DNA of 64,000 nt. Source: Bacillus salipaludis. GTDB taxonomy: Bacteria; Bacillota; Bacilli; Bacillales_B; DSM-18226. This document shows positions 8,954 to 18,106 of the stretch, piece by piece. Under the pieces are notes generated by a model, which saw nothing but the letters and a program-made list of their open reading frames with translations, was not told the origin of the DNA and made no database searches. Both the position numbers and the translations under genes were made by a program. How positions within the stretch are numbered: the first letter of the stretch is position 1; each line of letters begins with the position of its first letter. Location: the NCBI RefSeq assembly GCF_004358205.1, contig NZ_SMYO01000003.1, forward strand, positions 496,001 to 560,000, written 5' to 3'.

Positions 8954-8967
8954 TGTATGCGCTTTCA
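8954..8967. promoter_or_regulatory. Possible CcpA (cre) site
   Basis: TGAAAGCGCATACA on the minus strand matches the cre pattern TGWAARCGYTWNCA at all positions but one. It lies 23 bp upstream of the 55-aa gene start. Confidence 0.35.
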
Positions 8968-8980
8968 TAAAAATGTGAAC

Positions 8981-9012
8981 AAAAAAAACGCCACTTCTTT
9001 TGTGACGTTTTA
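8981..9012 (-). terminator. Terminator after the second MFS gene
   Basis: On the minus strand AAAACGTCAC, a 7-nt loop, GTGGCGTTTT and further T residues follow the MFS stop. One mismatch interrupts the stem. Confidence 0.75.
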
Positions 9013-9019
9013 AGCTCAT

Positions 9020-10228
9020 TTATTTTTCTGCCAATGTATTTCTCTTTATTGGTCTGTTTAACATATTCCCTTTTCTATACGCCATACCCGTAGCAGTTAA
9101 TAGTAATAGTCCTGTTACAATAAATACAATTTGAACGGGAAAGATTCCACCAATAAAACCGCCAATCATTGGACCGACCATCCCGCCAATTTGATTGGCA
9201 GTTTGGTTTAATCCAAATGCTCTTCCCCTGAAATCGTCTGGTGTTGATTTTACGACAAGCCCATTTAATGCTGGAAATACGGCACAGAAAAACACACCAT
9301 AAACAAAACGAATGACTGAAAATCCCCAAATTTCTCCGAATAGGATTTGTGCCAATGTTCCAACTCCACCGCCGAGCAGTCCTATGACAAGCACTTTTTG
9401 GAAGCCAACCTTGTCAGCCCATCTTCCCCAATAGGGAGCAAACAGGGCACTGGCAATCCCCGGAAGAGAGAATACGATACCTGCTAGTAATGAAGCATCT
9501 TCAGAAGAGCTCCCTAATTTCACAATATATAATGGGAGAACCGGTTCAATCGTCATGACCGAACAGCTTGTTACAACGGTTAAGGTGAGAACCATCATTA
9601 ACGTCCGATTGGTCCATGCCACCTTGAAATCATTTTTAACGGATCCCTTCTCTTTACTAGGAGTAAAGTTTTCTTCTTTCACCCAGAAAATAATAAGAAA
9701 TGTGGCAATAAAGACGAAGATTCCGGCGCTAGCAAAAGCTAAACGATTTCCGACGAGATCAGCAATTCCACCTCCGAGTAATGGTCCAAGAATCCCCCCC
9801 GAAGCCGTAGCGGTGGAGATTAAAGAAAGGGCATACCCAATTTTTTCATTTGGTGTATTGGTTCCAATTAATGCGATTGAGCCAGGAATAAATCCACTCA
9901 ATAATCCCTGCATTATTCTTAATGCTAAGATCTCATAAGGATTCGTTACGAAGGCCATTAATGTATAAATGACAAAAAGAACAAATCCGGCCCGAATAAT
10001 CATTGGCTTTCTTCCGTACCGATCTGCTACCCTTCCCCAGAAAGGAGAAGCAATTGCACCGGCAAAAAAGGCCGAACTAAAAAGCAGCCCTGACCACATT
10101 TCAGTATGTTGATGAACGCCAATTTGCAGTAGAAAAAGGGGCAAAAAAGGAATGACCATCGAAAAGCTGGCCGATGTAAAGAAACAGCCAATCCAAAGCA
10201 CCCATAAATTCCGTTTCCACGTTTCCAT
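9020..10228 (-). CDS. MFS multidrug efflux-type transporter
   Basis: A 402-residue protein with about 12 hydrophobic segments, motif A WGRVADRYGRKPM after segment 2 and a second copy WGRWADKVGFQK in the other half. The motif C-like stretch GGILGPLLGGGIAD in segment 5 is characteristic of drug/H+ antiporters. I start it at the ATG at 10228, which has GTGGGAG 10 nt upstream. A longer in-frame start 105 bp earlier adds a polar tail without a ribosome binding site. No regulator is adjacent. Probably a single-gene transcript. Confidence 0.85.
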   Translation of the reverse strand: METWKRNLWVLWIGCFFTSASFSMVIPFLPLFLLQIGVHQHTEMWSGLLFSSAFFAGAIASPFWGRVADRYGRKPMIIRAGFVLFVIYTLMAFVTNPYEILALRIMQGLLSGFIPGSIALIGTNTPNEKIGYALSLISTATASGGILGPLLGGGIADLVGNRLAFASAGIFVFIATFLIIFWVKEENFTPSKEKGSVKNDFKVAWTNRTLMMVLTLTVVTSCSVMTIEPVLPLYIVKLGSSSEDASLLAGIVFSLPGIASALFAPYWGRWADKVGFQKVLVIGLLGGGVGTLAQILFGEIWGFSVIRFVYGVFFCAVFPALNGLVVKSTPDDFRGRAFGLNQTANQIGGMVGPMIGGFIGGIFPVQIVFIVTGLLLLTATGMAYRKGNMLNRPIKRNTLAEK

Positions 10229-10557
10229 TCTAATCGCACTCCCACTATTTCCTTTGAATGACAAAGATGGAGTCCACCTTACATCCGATCGGTTTGATAT
10301 TGCCATCATAACACAGAGCGGTTTTATTTTCATTCCCGAAATATTCGGGTGTGAAAATTAAGGATATAAGACCAGGATAGATTCCCACAAATAGAGCTTT
10401 ATAGATAAATTTCCTTTTAAAATGTGGATATTAACTATAAATAATATATCAACTCCTGATCCCTTTTTATCTTGAATTCTTATTACATCTATTGTTAACT
10501 TTAATTATATTGATTATGGCAATGTCTCATTAGATAGATTGTATAGGAGTGATATTT
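10229..10557. other. Intergenic region between divergent genes
   Basis: About 330 bp separate the MFS and dehydrogenase starts. It is AT-rich and must hold promoters for both, but I see no strong box pair, palindrome or small gene in it. Confidence 0.6.
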
Positions 10558-11511
10558 ATGAATTCGTCACAACCGAATATATTAGTATTTGACCCCCACC
10601 ACGCTGAAGAATATGCGAACTGCGTACGTGAATGTGGTTTTAAAGCTGTGAAGGCAGCAGCAACTTACGAGGAAGCAGAAATGTTTTTACCCGGTACTGA
10701 GATTATCTTAGGCTGGAAGTTCCCTACCCAACTCCTTCATACACCAAATGCCTTATCTGTCCGTTGGTTTCAGTCGATGGGCGCAGGTGTGAATGATTTA
10801 GTGGCCAATTCTTCCATCCCTGATGACATCCTCCTTACTAGAATTGTCGATCAGTTTGGCACATATATTTCTGAATATATTTTTGCCTATCTTCTACATA
10901 TTGTTAAGGACATTCCGCGAATGAGACAAGCACAAACAGAACGGAACTGGGATTCCTTTATTTCTGACTCCCTTGCAAAAAAAACCATCGGAGTAGCTGG
11001 ACTGGGATCGATTGGAGCTGAAACCGTCCGTAAGGCTAAAGCATTTGATATGAAGGTTCACGGATTAAGTTTTAGCGGGAAGAATGCCGAAATCGTGGAC
11101 CAGCACTTTACTGCAAACCAATGGAAGGATTTTGTTAAAGATCTTGATTACCTTGTCCTTACGCTTCCTTTAACAGAAAAAACCTACCATGTTATCAATC
11201 GTGAGATCCTTTTCTCGATGAAGCCTGATAGCTGTCTTGTAAATGTGGGAAGAGGTGCACTGATCGCTGAAAATGATTTACAATCCGTTCTTGAGGAAGG
11301 GCACCTGAAAGCAGCTATTCTTGACGTTTTTGAAACAGAGCCATTGCCAAAGGATCATCGTTTTTATTCGATGCCAAATGTCTATGTCACTTCGCATTTG
11401 TCTGGACCTAGCACTACTGAAGGTGTGACTCAATTTTTTGTGGATAATGTAATTAAATATTTAAATGGGGAAACTTTACACGGAATAGTGGATCGAAAAC
11501 GCGGATATTAA
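10558..11511 (+). CDS. D-2-hydroxyacid dehydrogenase (NAD-dependent)
   Basis: Interconverts a D-2-hydroxy acid and its 2-oxo acid using NAD(P)H. In the 317 residues the nucleotide-binding motif GVAGLGSIGAETVRKA is near 144-159, the NVGRGALI motif near 229, and the catalytic Arg/Glu/His set of the family is present or nearly so, with the usual C-terminal histidine region reading VTSHLSGPS. The ATG at 10558 has AGGAG 8 nt upstream; a GTG 9 bp earlier overlaps that site and is rejected. The substrate cannot be told from sequence. It is monocistronic with a terminator behind it. Confidence 0.88.
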   Translation: MNSSQPNILVFDPHHAEEYANCVRECGFKAVKAAATYEEAEMFLPGTEIILGWKFPTQLLHTPNALSVRWFQSMGAGVNDLVANSSIPDDILLTRIVDQFGTYISEYIFAYLLHIVKDIPRMRQAQTERNWDSFISDSLAKKTIGVAGLGSIGAETVRKAKAFDMKVHGLSFSGKNAEIVDQHFTANQWKDFVKDLDYLVLTLPLTEKTYHVINREILFSMKPDSCLVNVGRGALIAENDLQSVLEEGHLKAAILDVFETEPLPKDHRFYSMPNVYVTSHLSGPSTTEGVTQFFVDNVIKYLNGETLHGIVDRKRGY

Positions 11512-11513
11512 AA

Positions 11514-11551
11514 AGGGTCTCCCCAATAGCTTGGGGAAGACCCTATTTTTA
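11514..11551. terminator. Bidirectional terminator
   Basis: AGGGTCTCCCCAA and TTGGGGAAGACCCT form a long stem with a T-tract on the plus side. It lies between the convergent dehydrogenase and amidohydrolase genes. Confidence 0.85.
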
Positions 11552-12724
11552 ATTCAAAAATTTAAATGCGGCATGAACAAAGATGTTAACCGCCATTTCC
11601 AATGATTCTTCATCAATCGTAAAACGTGGATGGTGATGGGGATGGACAATTCCTTTTTCAGCATTCCCTGCCCCAATATAGAAAAACGCTCCGGGTGCTT
11701 TTTGCTGGAAAGCGGAAAAATCTTCTCCGCCCATATCCGGTTTAATTGACGCTAAAGCCTCTTCCCCGAACAGTTCAAGAACAGTTTCCTCTATTCCCCT
11801 TGTAACAGCTTCATCATTTACAACAGGGCGGTAGCCGTAATTGTAGGAAAAATCATAGTCAGCACCGTGTGCCAGCGTAATCCCCTTTATGATTCGTTCC
11901 ATTAGAGGCGGGATAGACTCGCGCAGTTTAGCATCAAAGCTGCGGACCGTCCCGCCGATTTCTACAGTATTCGGAATCACATTATGAGCGGTTCCCGCCA
12001 TGATTTTCGTAACTGAAACAACAAGATTATCGAGTGGATCTGTGTTTCTAGAAACAATATGCTGCAAGTTGCCAACTACCTGTGTAGCAATTGCAATCGC
12101 ATCAACAGTATGATGCGGCTCAGCGGCATGTCCACCGGCCCCTTTAATTGTAATATCAAAGGTATCCGGCGCGGCCTGCATTTTACCATAAACAATCCCA
12201 ACCTTGCCTACTTCAATCGGCGACCAAAGATGGGTTCCTATTACGAGGTCAACACCCTCCATTACCCCTGCTTCCACCATTTCCTCGGCGCCGCCCGGAA
12301 ACATTTCTTCCCCATGCTGAAAGAGGAAACGAACCTCCCCTTGGATGCGCTCCTTCATTCCCGAAAGTATCTTTGCAGTCCCAAGTAAAATTGCCGTGTG
12401 TCCATCATGCCCGCAGGCGTGCATCACCCCGGGAGTACAAGATGCAAATTCAAACGTGTTTTCTTCTTGAATCGGCAAGGCATCCATATCAGCTCGGATT
12501 GCAAGGACCTTACCAGGCTGTGAACCGATGAGGCGAGCCATCACACTTGTCTTTGTCGGGCGGGAAAGCTCCAAGTTCCCAAAGGATGCGAGTGTTTCGT
12601 ACACAAATTGTGCCGTTTTTTCTTCTTGAAATGATAATTCAGGATTTTGATGGAGATATCTCCTCCACCCGATTACCTCGTATTTTAGTTGGTTTACTTC
12701 ATTTTTAAAGGTATTAAGCAGCAT
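11549..12724 (-). CDS. M20D family amidohydrolase (N-acyl amino acid / hippurate hydrolase type)
   Basis: A zinc-dependent amidohydrolase of 391 residues. The metal-binding residues appear in GVMHACGHDGHT (about 99-110), FQHGEEMFPGG (about 137-147) and PDMGGEDFSAF in the last third. The dimerisation domain GAGGHAAEPHHTVDAI is near 195-210. Relatives cleave N-acetyl or N-benzoyl amino acids or auxin conjugates. The start has no very strong ribosome binding site. It is monocistronic. Its substrate is not deducible; it could free amino acids from acyl conjugates. Confidence 0.88.
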   Translation of the reverse strand: MLLNTFKNEVNQLKYEVIGWRRYLHQNPELSFQEEKTAQFVYETLASFGNLELSRPTKTSVMARLIGSQPGKVLAIRADMDALPIQEENTFEFASCTPGVMHACGHDGHTAILLGTAKILSGMKERIQGEVRFLFQHGEEMFPGGAEEMVEAGVMEGVDLVIGTHLWSPIEVGKVGIVYGKMQAAPDTFDITIKGAGGHAAEPHHTVDAIAIATQVVGNLQHIVSRNTDPLDNLVVSVTKIMAGTAHNVIPNTVEIGGTVRSFDAKLRESIPPLMERIIKGITLAHGADYDFSYNYGYRPVVNDEAVTRGIEETVLELFGEEALASIKPDMGGEDFSAFQQKAPGAFFYIGAGNAEKGIVHPHHHPRFTIDEESLEMAVNIFVHAAFKFLN

Positions 12725-12832
12725 CTAATGGACCTCCGCATGATGAAAAATTAAATTGCTGAGAAAATTCATAATTATCACTATTTCATTATACGTTAAC
12801 ACATGAGAAAACTAAATAGATTCGAGAAGTCA

Positions 12833-12874
12833 AAAAAAAACGGTCACCACATGAGGAATCGGTGTCCGTTTTTT
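12833..12874 (-). terminator. Terminator between M20 amidohydrolase promoter side and DUF2062 gene
   Basis: A-tract, CGGTCACC, an 11- to 12-nt loop, GGTGTCCG and T-tract. One mismatch interrupts the stem. A/T tracts on both sides make it usable in both directions. Confidence 0.6.
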
Positions 12875-12883
12875 CATCAAAAA

Positions 12884-13447
12884 TCATACTAAATTTTTAT
12901 TTAGGCTATTTTTCCGAAGTGCCTGTTTATCACGAATTCTTGTTAGTCGTTTCGTTTTTTGCTTTTCATACAAATAGTAGACTATAAAGTAAGAGATAAT
13001 CCCAAGAACGATACCAAAAATGGTCATTCCAATTAAAACATGGACTCCCCCGTGGAGGATACTGATAATGACACTAAAATCGCCATGTAGTAGTTTTTCA
13101 AATGAAAATGGTGTACTTTGTCCAATCTGTACTTTCAATGGAAAGACCGCTTTCCCGAGTTTTTTTGCAAAAGGTAACAGGATCACAGGCAGAAAGGTTA
13201 GTTTGCCAATAACATTTCCAATGATTGCAGCCGGAAAGGATCCTTTGGCCAGACGTACAATCGGGATAAATAATATATAGATAAGTGACGCAGATGATAT
13301 CACCAACATTTCCAAACCAAAGCCAATCGCAAAACCTAATGACACTTTTTTGGCCCCGCCAGGAGAACGAAACAGTTTTAAGAAATTCAACCTAAACGCA
13401 CGTCCGATTCGTTGAAAAAAATTATATTTCTTTTGCCTTATGTTCAT
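12884..13447 (-). CDS. DUF2062 membrane protein
   Basis: A 187-residue protein with a basic N-terminus (MNIRQKKYNFFQRIGRAFRLN), three or four hydrophobic segments and the DUF2062-type pattern SPGGAKKVSLGFAIGFGLEM ... PAAIIGNVIGKLTFLPVILLP. I use the ATG at 13447 because AAAGGAGG lies upstream. An earlier in-frame start has no ribosome binding site. The family is of unknown function and is often linked to cell envelope or glycosyltransferase genes, none of which are adjacent here. Confidence 0.82.
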   Translation of the reverse strand: MNIRQKKYNFFQRIGRAFRLNFLKLFRSPGGAKKVSLGFAIGFGLEMLVISSASLIYILFIPIVRLAKGSFPAAIIGNVIGKLTFLPVILLPFAKKLGKAVFPLKVQIGQSTPFSFEKLLHGDFSVIISILHGGVHVLIGMTIFGIVLGIISYFIVYYLYEKQKTKRLTRIRDKQALRKNSLNKNLV

Positions 13448-13759
13448 ATGAAAAACCTCCTTTGTTGCAGGCCAATTTAACAAAAATCACAAAAATAATA
13501 ACTTTGTATTAATTATAATCAATTTTCGAGTCAGATTGTCACTATTTTTATATTTTTTAGACAGGAAATTTAATACTTCTTTGGGTTTCAACAACAATCG
13601 ATCTTATTATTCTTGATAAAAAAGATTTTGGAGCTCTATTTTGTTGAAGAATTATATGAGATGGGAGTTTTTTTAGGGAAATTTATCCAAAATATCTTTT
13701 ACTTTAAAGCTAAATTGGCATACTAAAATAAATGAATTTTTAGGATGAGGATTTTAATA
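13448..13759. other. Intergenic region between divergent DUF2062 and GGDEF genes
   Basis: About 310 bp, very AT-rich, must carry both promoters. I see no palindrome, hairpin or small gene of note. Confidence 0.6.
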
Positions 13760-14845
13760 ATGAACACAATTATCAAGACATTTTTGGAAAATATGACCTT
13801 TATCATCTCCTTTATGTTTCTCGCTAATAAAATAAGTGAATTTATTGGATTAAAGGTCAAAAAGATTTCTAAATATATTTGGATTTCTCCGCTTCTCAGC
13901 AGCCTGTTAAGTCTGTTTATTATGAGCTTCCCCTTTGAAGACAAAGGAATGCGGATTGATTTAAGAGCTGTTCCACTTTTCTACACAGCTTATTTAGGAG
14001 GCTGGAAATTTGGCCTTATAGCCATTATATTACCAACCATATACCGTTTTTACCTCGGTGGATCGACCACTTTCGAAGGAATTACTCAAGGGATCCTACT
14101 CCCTTCTCTTATCGGTTTCCTTTTCCATAAAAAAGCATCTTTTAATCCTCCTTATACTATTATTCATTTGAAGCATATGATTACTGCCTTTTTAGTTTTA
14201 CATTGCATTCGATCTGTCCTTATGCTTTGGACAACCCCTGTAACCTATCAAACAGTTGCAACCAGGATTTTTTTTGAAACGATTGGCTTATTAAGCATCG
14301 CGGTTATGCAAAACGACGCAAAAAGAAATATTTTATTAAGGAAGGAACTTGAATTTCAAGCGAGACACGATGCAATGACAAATTTATATAATTTGCGCTA
14401 TTTCCGGAAAAAAGTCGAGGAAATGATCAAACAAAAAAAAACATTTGTAATTGCAATGTTCGATGTAGATTACTTTAAAAACTATAATGACACACATGGA
14501 CATTTGGCTGGGGATGCAGTTTTACGAACGATTGGCAAGCTGTTATCTGATAGCATGCGGGAAGAGGATATTTTTGCCCGCTACGGCGGGGAAGAATTTA
14601 TTATCTGTTTTAACAACGTCATAAATGTACAAAAAGCCATTTCGGTTGGGGAACGAATCCGCACTAAGATTGAATCTTATAAATTTTACGGTGAAGAAAC
14701 ACAGCCTTCCGGCAAAATAACTATATCGATTGGCATAAGCGGCTGTGCAGATGGAAAAACCTTAGATACTTTAATTAAAGAAGCAGACACAGCCTTATAT
14801 CTTGCCAAAAGAGCAGGAAGAAATCGAACTGAAGCAAAACTTTAG
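13760..14845 (+). CDS. Membrane diguanylate cyclase (5TM-Lyt sensor plus GGDEF)
   Basis: Synthesises the second messenger c-di-GMP. The N-terminal half has five or six hydrophobic segments of the 5TM-5TMR_LYT type (DLRAVPLFYTAYLGGWKFG, YRFYLGGSTTFEGITQG). The C-terminal GGDEF domain has the substrate motif FDVDYFKNYNDTHGHLAGD and the active-site signature RYGGEEF. A product-inhibition I-site is intact: REED lies exactly five residues before GGEEF. I start at the ATG at 13760 because GATGAGG lies 9 nt upstream. It should be an active, feedback-inhibited cyclase. The signal it senses is unknown. Confidence 0.92.
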   Translation: MNTIIKTFLENMTFIISFMFLANKISEFIGLKVKKISKYIWISPLLSSLLSLFIMSFPFEDKGMRIDLRAVPLFYTAYLGGWKFGLIAIILPTIYRFYLGGSTTFEGITQGILLPSLIGFLFHKKASFNPPYTIIHLKHMITAFLVLHCIRSVLMLWTTPVTYQTVATRIFFETIGLLSIAVMQNDAKRNILLRKELEFQARHDAMTNLYNLRYFRKKVEEMIKQKKTFVIAMFDVDYFKNYNDTHGHLAGDAVLRTIGKLLSDSMREEDIFARYGGEEFIICFNNVINVQKAISVGERIRTKIESYKFYGEETQPSGKITISIGISGCADGKTLDTLIKEADTALYLAKRAGRNRTEAKL

Positions 14846-14881
14846 AAAGACCGTTCTATTCATTGAACTGCCCTCATCAAA

Positions 14882-15805
14882 CTAAAATAAAATCGAAGAT
14901 AAATACACCACTGTCGTGACGGTAATCATGCTAAAAATCGTAGACATCAATACCACCTGTGCCGCATATTCCGGATGATTTCCATATTCTAAGGCAAAAA
15001 GTGCGCTGTTTCTTGATGTAGGAAATGAGCTAGCGATAAATAAAGCCTGCGCTGTAGTACCGTCCAACTTTAATATAATAATAATAAGGAATGCGATAAC
15101 CGGAGAAAGGACTAGGCGGCCAAGCAAACTTAGGACTAGCGGCAACGAGAACCGGCTAAATTTCAAGTAGGCACTTTGTGCTCCAAGTGTTATAAGCGCT
15201 ACTGCAATAAAAGCATTAGATGTATTTTTAACAGGCGACCATAAAAACTCGGGAATTTTTATATGAAGCGTATGGAGCAGAAGACCTAATAAAAAAGCAT
15301 AGATCACCGGATTTTTCAAAAATTCTTTGATTGCTTTTACTTTGCTGTTATCAACGGAAACAGAATTTAGCAGCCCATAGGTATAGGTTAGCAAATTTTG
15401 AAAAATCATTACCACAATCTGAATGGATGCCCCTAATGGGTTCTGGTGGAACACCAATTGACTGACAGGCAGGCCAAAATTCCCGGAATTATTTAAGACA
15501 ATACTGTTTTTAAAAGTAGATGATAAACCGTTATCAAATTTTGCCACTTTACCAATGAATGAACTGAATATCATCAAACTAACTGCTTGCAAACTTAAGA
15601 ATCCAAGAATATGCAGCATTGTTTCTCCGCCCACATTATTTTGATAAATATTTGTAAAGCTTACAGCGGGCATTAAAAAATACGTATTTAATTTAGATAA
15701 GGTGTTCATATCAAAATGAAATTTCCGGTGCAGGAATACCCCAATTCCAATTAAGATGAATACTGGCAAAACAACATTTAATAAGATTTGAAAAAATATA
15801 TACAT
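14882..15805 (-). CDS. AEC family (auxin efflux carrier/malonate permease-like) transporter
   Basis: A 307-residue protein with ten hydrophobic segments in two repeats, matching the AEC family. NSGNFGLPVSQL (about 106-117) in the first half and SSFPTSRNSALFALEYG near the C-terminus are the family's unwound-helix motifs. It lies downstream of the CitMHS transporter on the same strand, separated by a terminator-like hairpin. Members move dicarboxylates such as malate or malonate, so a link with the citrate transporter next door is plausible but inferred. Confidence 0.85.
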   Translation of the reverse strand: MYIFFQILLNVVLPVFILIGIGVFLHRKFHFDMNTLSKLNTYFLMPAVSFTNIYQNNVGGETMLHILGFLSLQAVSLMIFSSFIGKVAKFDNGLSSTFKNSIVLNNSGNFGLPVSQLVFHQNPLGASIQIVVMIFQNLLTYTYGLLNSVSVDNSKVKAIKEFLKNPVIYAFLLGLLLHTLHIKIPEFLWSPVKNTSNAFIAVALITLGAQSAYLKFSRFSLPLVLSLLGRLVLSPVIAFLIIIILKLDGTTAQALFIASSFPTSRNSALFALEYGNHPEYAAQVVLMSTIFSMITVTTVVYLSSILF

Positions 15806-15828
15806 AATAAACTCCTATTTTAAAAATC

Positions 15829-15855
15829 CAAAAAGCCCCTAAGAAGGAGCTCTTT
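15829..15855 (-). terminator. Terminator after the CitMHS gene
   Basis: On the minus strand AGCTCC, TTCTTA loop, GGGGCT (one G-T pair) is followed by TTTT. It separates the citrate transporter from the AEC gene. Confidence 0.6.
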
Positions 15856-15865
15856 TGAGAAACTT

Positions 15866-17158
15866 TTAGAATGGTATAATCGTTAAAACGAGAGCAACTA
15901 AAATCATGACAACCGTTGAACCGCAAGCCCATTTTAAGAAGGATTTCTGCAGGTCTCCGAAATCCGCACCAACCATCCCTACTAGTAAATAAGTAGAAGG
16001 AACGAGCGGACTCAAGAGATGGACTGGTAATCCTAATAATGAGGCTCGTCCAATCATCGCCGGGTCAATTCCAAAACCGCTTGCCGCTTTTGCCAACAAA
16101 GGTAATACTCCATAGTAAAATGCATCATTTGACATAAAGAAGGTAAATGGTGCACTAATAATGGCTGTGATCAGCGCAAAGTGTGAACCAAGTGCATCAG
16201 GAATATGAGAAATCATGCTACTTGCCATGGCATCAACCATTTTCGTTCCTGTAAGAATTCCTGTAAAAATACCAGCCGCAAAAACCATTGAAACGACAGA
16301 TAAGGCATTATCAGCATAGTGCATGATTCGTTCTTTTTGTTCTTTCAAATTCGGATAATTGATTGTGATCGCAATCGCAAAACCAATCATAAACAAAACA
16401 GTTGTTGGAAGCACTTCTTGAATTAAAGCATATAAAAGTATAATCGTAAGAAGGTAGTTTACTAGAATTAATTTTGGACGTTTGAGGTAAGCATCCTCAG
16501 TTGTAGCTGCCATCTGCGCCATTGTGCTATAATCAATTTCCAATACTCCTATCCGTTTACGCTCTTTTCTTCCAAGACAATATGCCATAAACAATACAAA
16601 CAACACTCCGCCAATCATACTTGGAATGACTGGAGTAAATACATCTCCCATTTCAAGATGTAATGCCGTCATAACCCTGGCAGTAGGACCTCCCCATGGA
16701 AGCAGGTTCATAACTCCGGAAGCTGATACTGCAATCCCCGCTAAGACTAATGGTTTCATCCCAATTCGCTTGTACAACGGGAGCATTGCTGAAATGGTAA
16801 TCATATAAGTGGTGGTTCCATCTCCATCAAGGGAGATTAATAGTGCAAGTACAGCTGTACCAATTGCTATTTTTACTGGGTCCCCTTTCACCACTTTTAA
16901 GATTTTTTGAATAATCGGATCGAATACTCCTGCATCAATCATAATTCCGAAAAATAGAATGGCAAATAGAATCATAATCCCAGTTGGTGCCACACTCTTG
17001 ATCCCTTCTAATGCCATTGGACCCATATCCTTTCCGAACCCGCCGATTAAAGCAAAGGCTACTGGAACGACCATGAGGGCAATCATAGCTGAAAGACGTC
17101 TTGTCATAATTAAAACCATGAAAATAATAATCATTAAAAATCCTAAAATTGCTAACAT
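15866..17158 (-). CDS. citM: CitMHS family citrate-metal/proton symporter
   Basis: Takes up citrate, usually as a complex with a divalent metal, together with protons. The 430 residues give about 11-12 hydrophobic segments. Conserved CitMHS stretches include LISLDGDGTTTYMITISAMLPLY (split near 130-150) and NLLPWGGPTARVMTAL (about 170-185). The start at 17158 has AAGGGGTG 7 nt upstream; an earlier in-frame ATG lies inside the cre site and is unlikely. A CitST-like pair is encoded just upstream on the same strand, and a perfect cre palindrome sits 52 bp before the start. This fits the B. subtilis model of citrate induction and CcpA repression. Confidence 0.88.
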   Translation of the reverse strand: MLAILGFLMIIIFMVLIMTRRLSAMIALMVVPVAFALIGGFGKDMGPMALEGIKSVAPTGIMILFAILFFGIMIDAGVFDPIIQKILKVVKGDPVKIAIGTAVLALLISLDGDGTTTYMITISAMLPLYKRIGMKPLVLAGIAVSASGVMNLLPWGGPTARVMTALHLEMGDVFTPVIPSMIGGVLFVLFMAYCLGRKERKRIGVLEIDYSTMAQMAATTEDAYLKRPKLILVNYLLTIILLYALIQEVLPTTVLFMIGFAIAITINYPNLKEQKERIMHYADNALSVVSMVFAAGIFTGILTGTKMVDAMASSMISHIPDALGSHFALITAIISAPFTFFMSNDAFYYGVLPLLAKAASGFGIDPAMIGRASLLGLPVHLLSPLVPSTYLLVGMVGADFGDLQKSFLKWACGSTVVMILVALVLTIIPF

Positions 17159-17209
17159 TGTCTTCACCCCTTTTGTTTGTAAATTAATAATAATCAAAAT
17201 TTTATATAG

Positions 17210-17223
17210 TGAAAACGTTTTCA
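17210..17223. promoter_or_regulatory. cre site (CcpA) upstream of citM
   Basis: TGAAAACGTTTTCA is a perfect 14-bp palindrome and fits the cre consensus TGWAARCGYTWNCA at every position. It lies between the citM start and the regulator gene. Carbon catabolite repression of citM through CcpA is established in B. subtilis. Confidence 0.85.
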
Positions 17224-17422
17224 AAATAATGTTAATATCGTAAATTAAATTACATTTTGTACATATTGTTCACAGCAGGGATATTTTTCCTGAAATTGTT
17301 TCTTTTAGAAATATGACTTGATAACTTGGTTGTTGATTTCCGCTCCAATCAACTTTGTTTAAAATCAACTATGTTATTTAACATATCCCAAAAAATAAAG
17401 GACTACTTTTTCGCAATCCTTC

Positions 17423-18106
17423 TTACACGGGATAATATTTTCTTTCCGGTCTTCCTACAATTCCATAAACCACTTCCGCCTTCACTTCTTTGATAGCGGA
17501 TAAATATTCTAAATAACGGCGAGCCGTTATCCGTGATGCACCGATTTCCTGTCCGACTTCTTCTGCAGATAGTCCTCCATTTTTGGAATGTATAACTGCT
17601 TTCACTTTTCCAAGCGTAATATCATCAATTCCTTTAGGCAATCCAGCACTTTTCCCTGTTCTTTCCTGTTTTCCTTTTCCAAATAAAAGGTCTACATAAT
17701 TTTGATTCACCTCTTGTTTGGACATTAACAGGGTGTGTTTTTGAACATATTCCAAAATTACCTCATCAAATCGTTCCCGGTTAACCGGTTTGATTAAATA
17801 ATTCTCTACTCCATAACTTAATGCTTTTTCAAGAAAAACTTTATCGGTTGCAGCTGTAATCATGATAACCCCCATCTTAGGGAAACTCTCACGAATGACA
17901 GGCAATAGTTCAGCCCCGAGCATGTCCGGCATGTACACGTCCAAAAGTAGTAAATCAGGCTGTTCTTTTTTTAGTATTTGCAAGGTTTGATCCCCGTTCA
18001 AGGCTTTACCAACTACTTCAATTTCCTTGAATTTCTGTAAAAATTTCTCGTGAATATCTGCAATTCGAAAATCGTCTTCCGTAATCACTACCTTGATCTT
18101 ATTCAA
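17423..18106 (-). CDS. citT: Response regulator, CitT/DcuR family
   Basis: A 227-residue response regulator. The receiver domain has the acidic pair E10-D11-D12, the phospho-acceptor D56 in LLLLDVYMP, T84-type TAATD and the lysine in YLIKPVN. The C-terminal part carries a winged-helix region (LSAEEVGQEIGASRITARRYLEYL). The start is a TTG at 18106 with GAGGGGGAG upstream; a longer frame reaching 18184 lies inside the kinase gene and has no ribosome binding site. The kinase stop overlaps this start by 8 bp, so the two are translationally coupled. It probably activates citM next door. Confidence 0.9.
   Translation of the reverse strand: MNKIKVVITEDDFRIADIHEKFLQKFKEIEVVGKALNGDQTLQILKKEQPDLLLLDVYMPDMLGAELLPVIRESFPKMGVIMITAATDKVFLEKALSYGVENYLIKPVNRERFDEVILEYVQKHTLLMSKQEVNQNYVDLLFGKGKQERTGKSAGLPKGIDDITLGKVKAVIHSKNGGLSAEEVGQEIGASRITARRYLEYLSAIKEVKAEVVYGIVGRPERKYYPV

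Noticed and set aside
10549..10557. GTG start for the D-2-hydroxyacid dehydrogenase
   Set aside because: The GTG overlaps the AGGAG site itself. The ATG at 10558 is 8 nt from the site.
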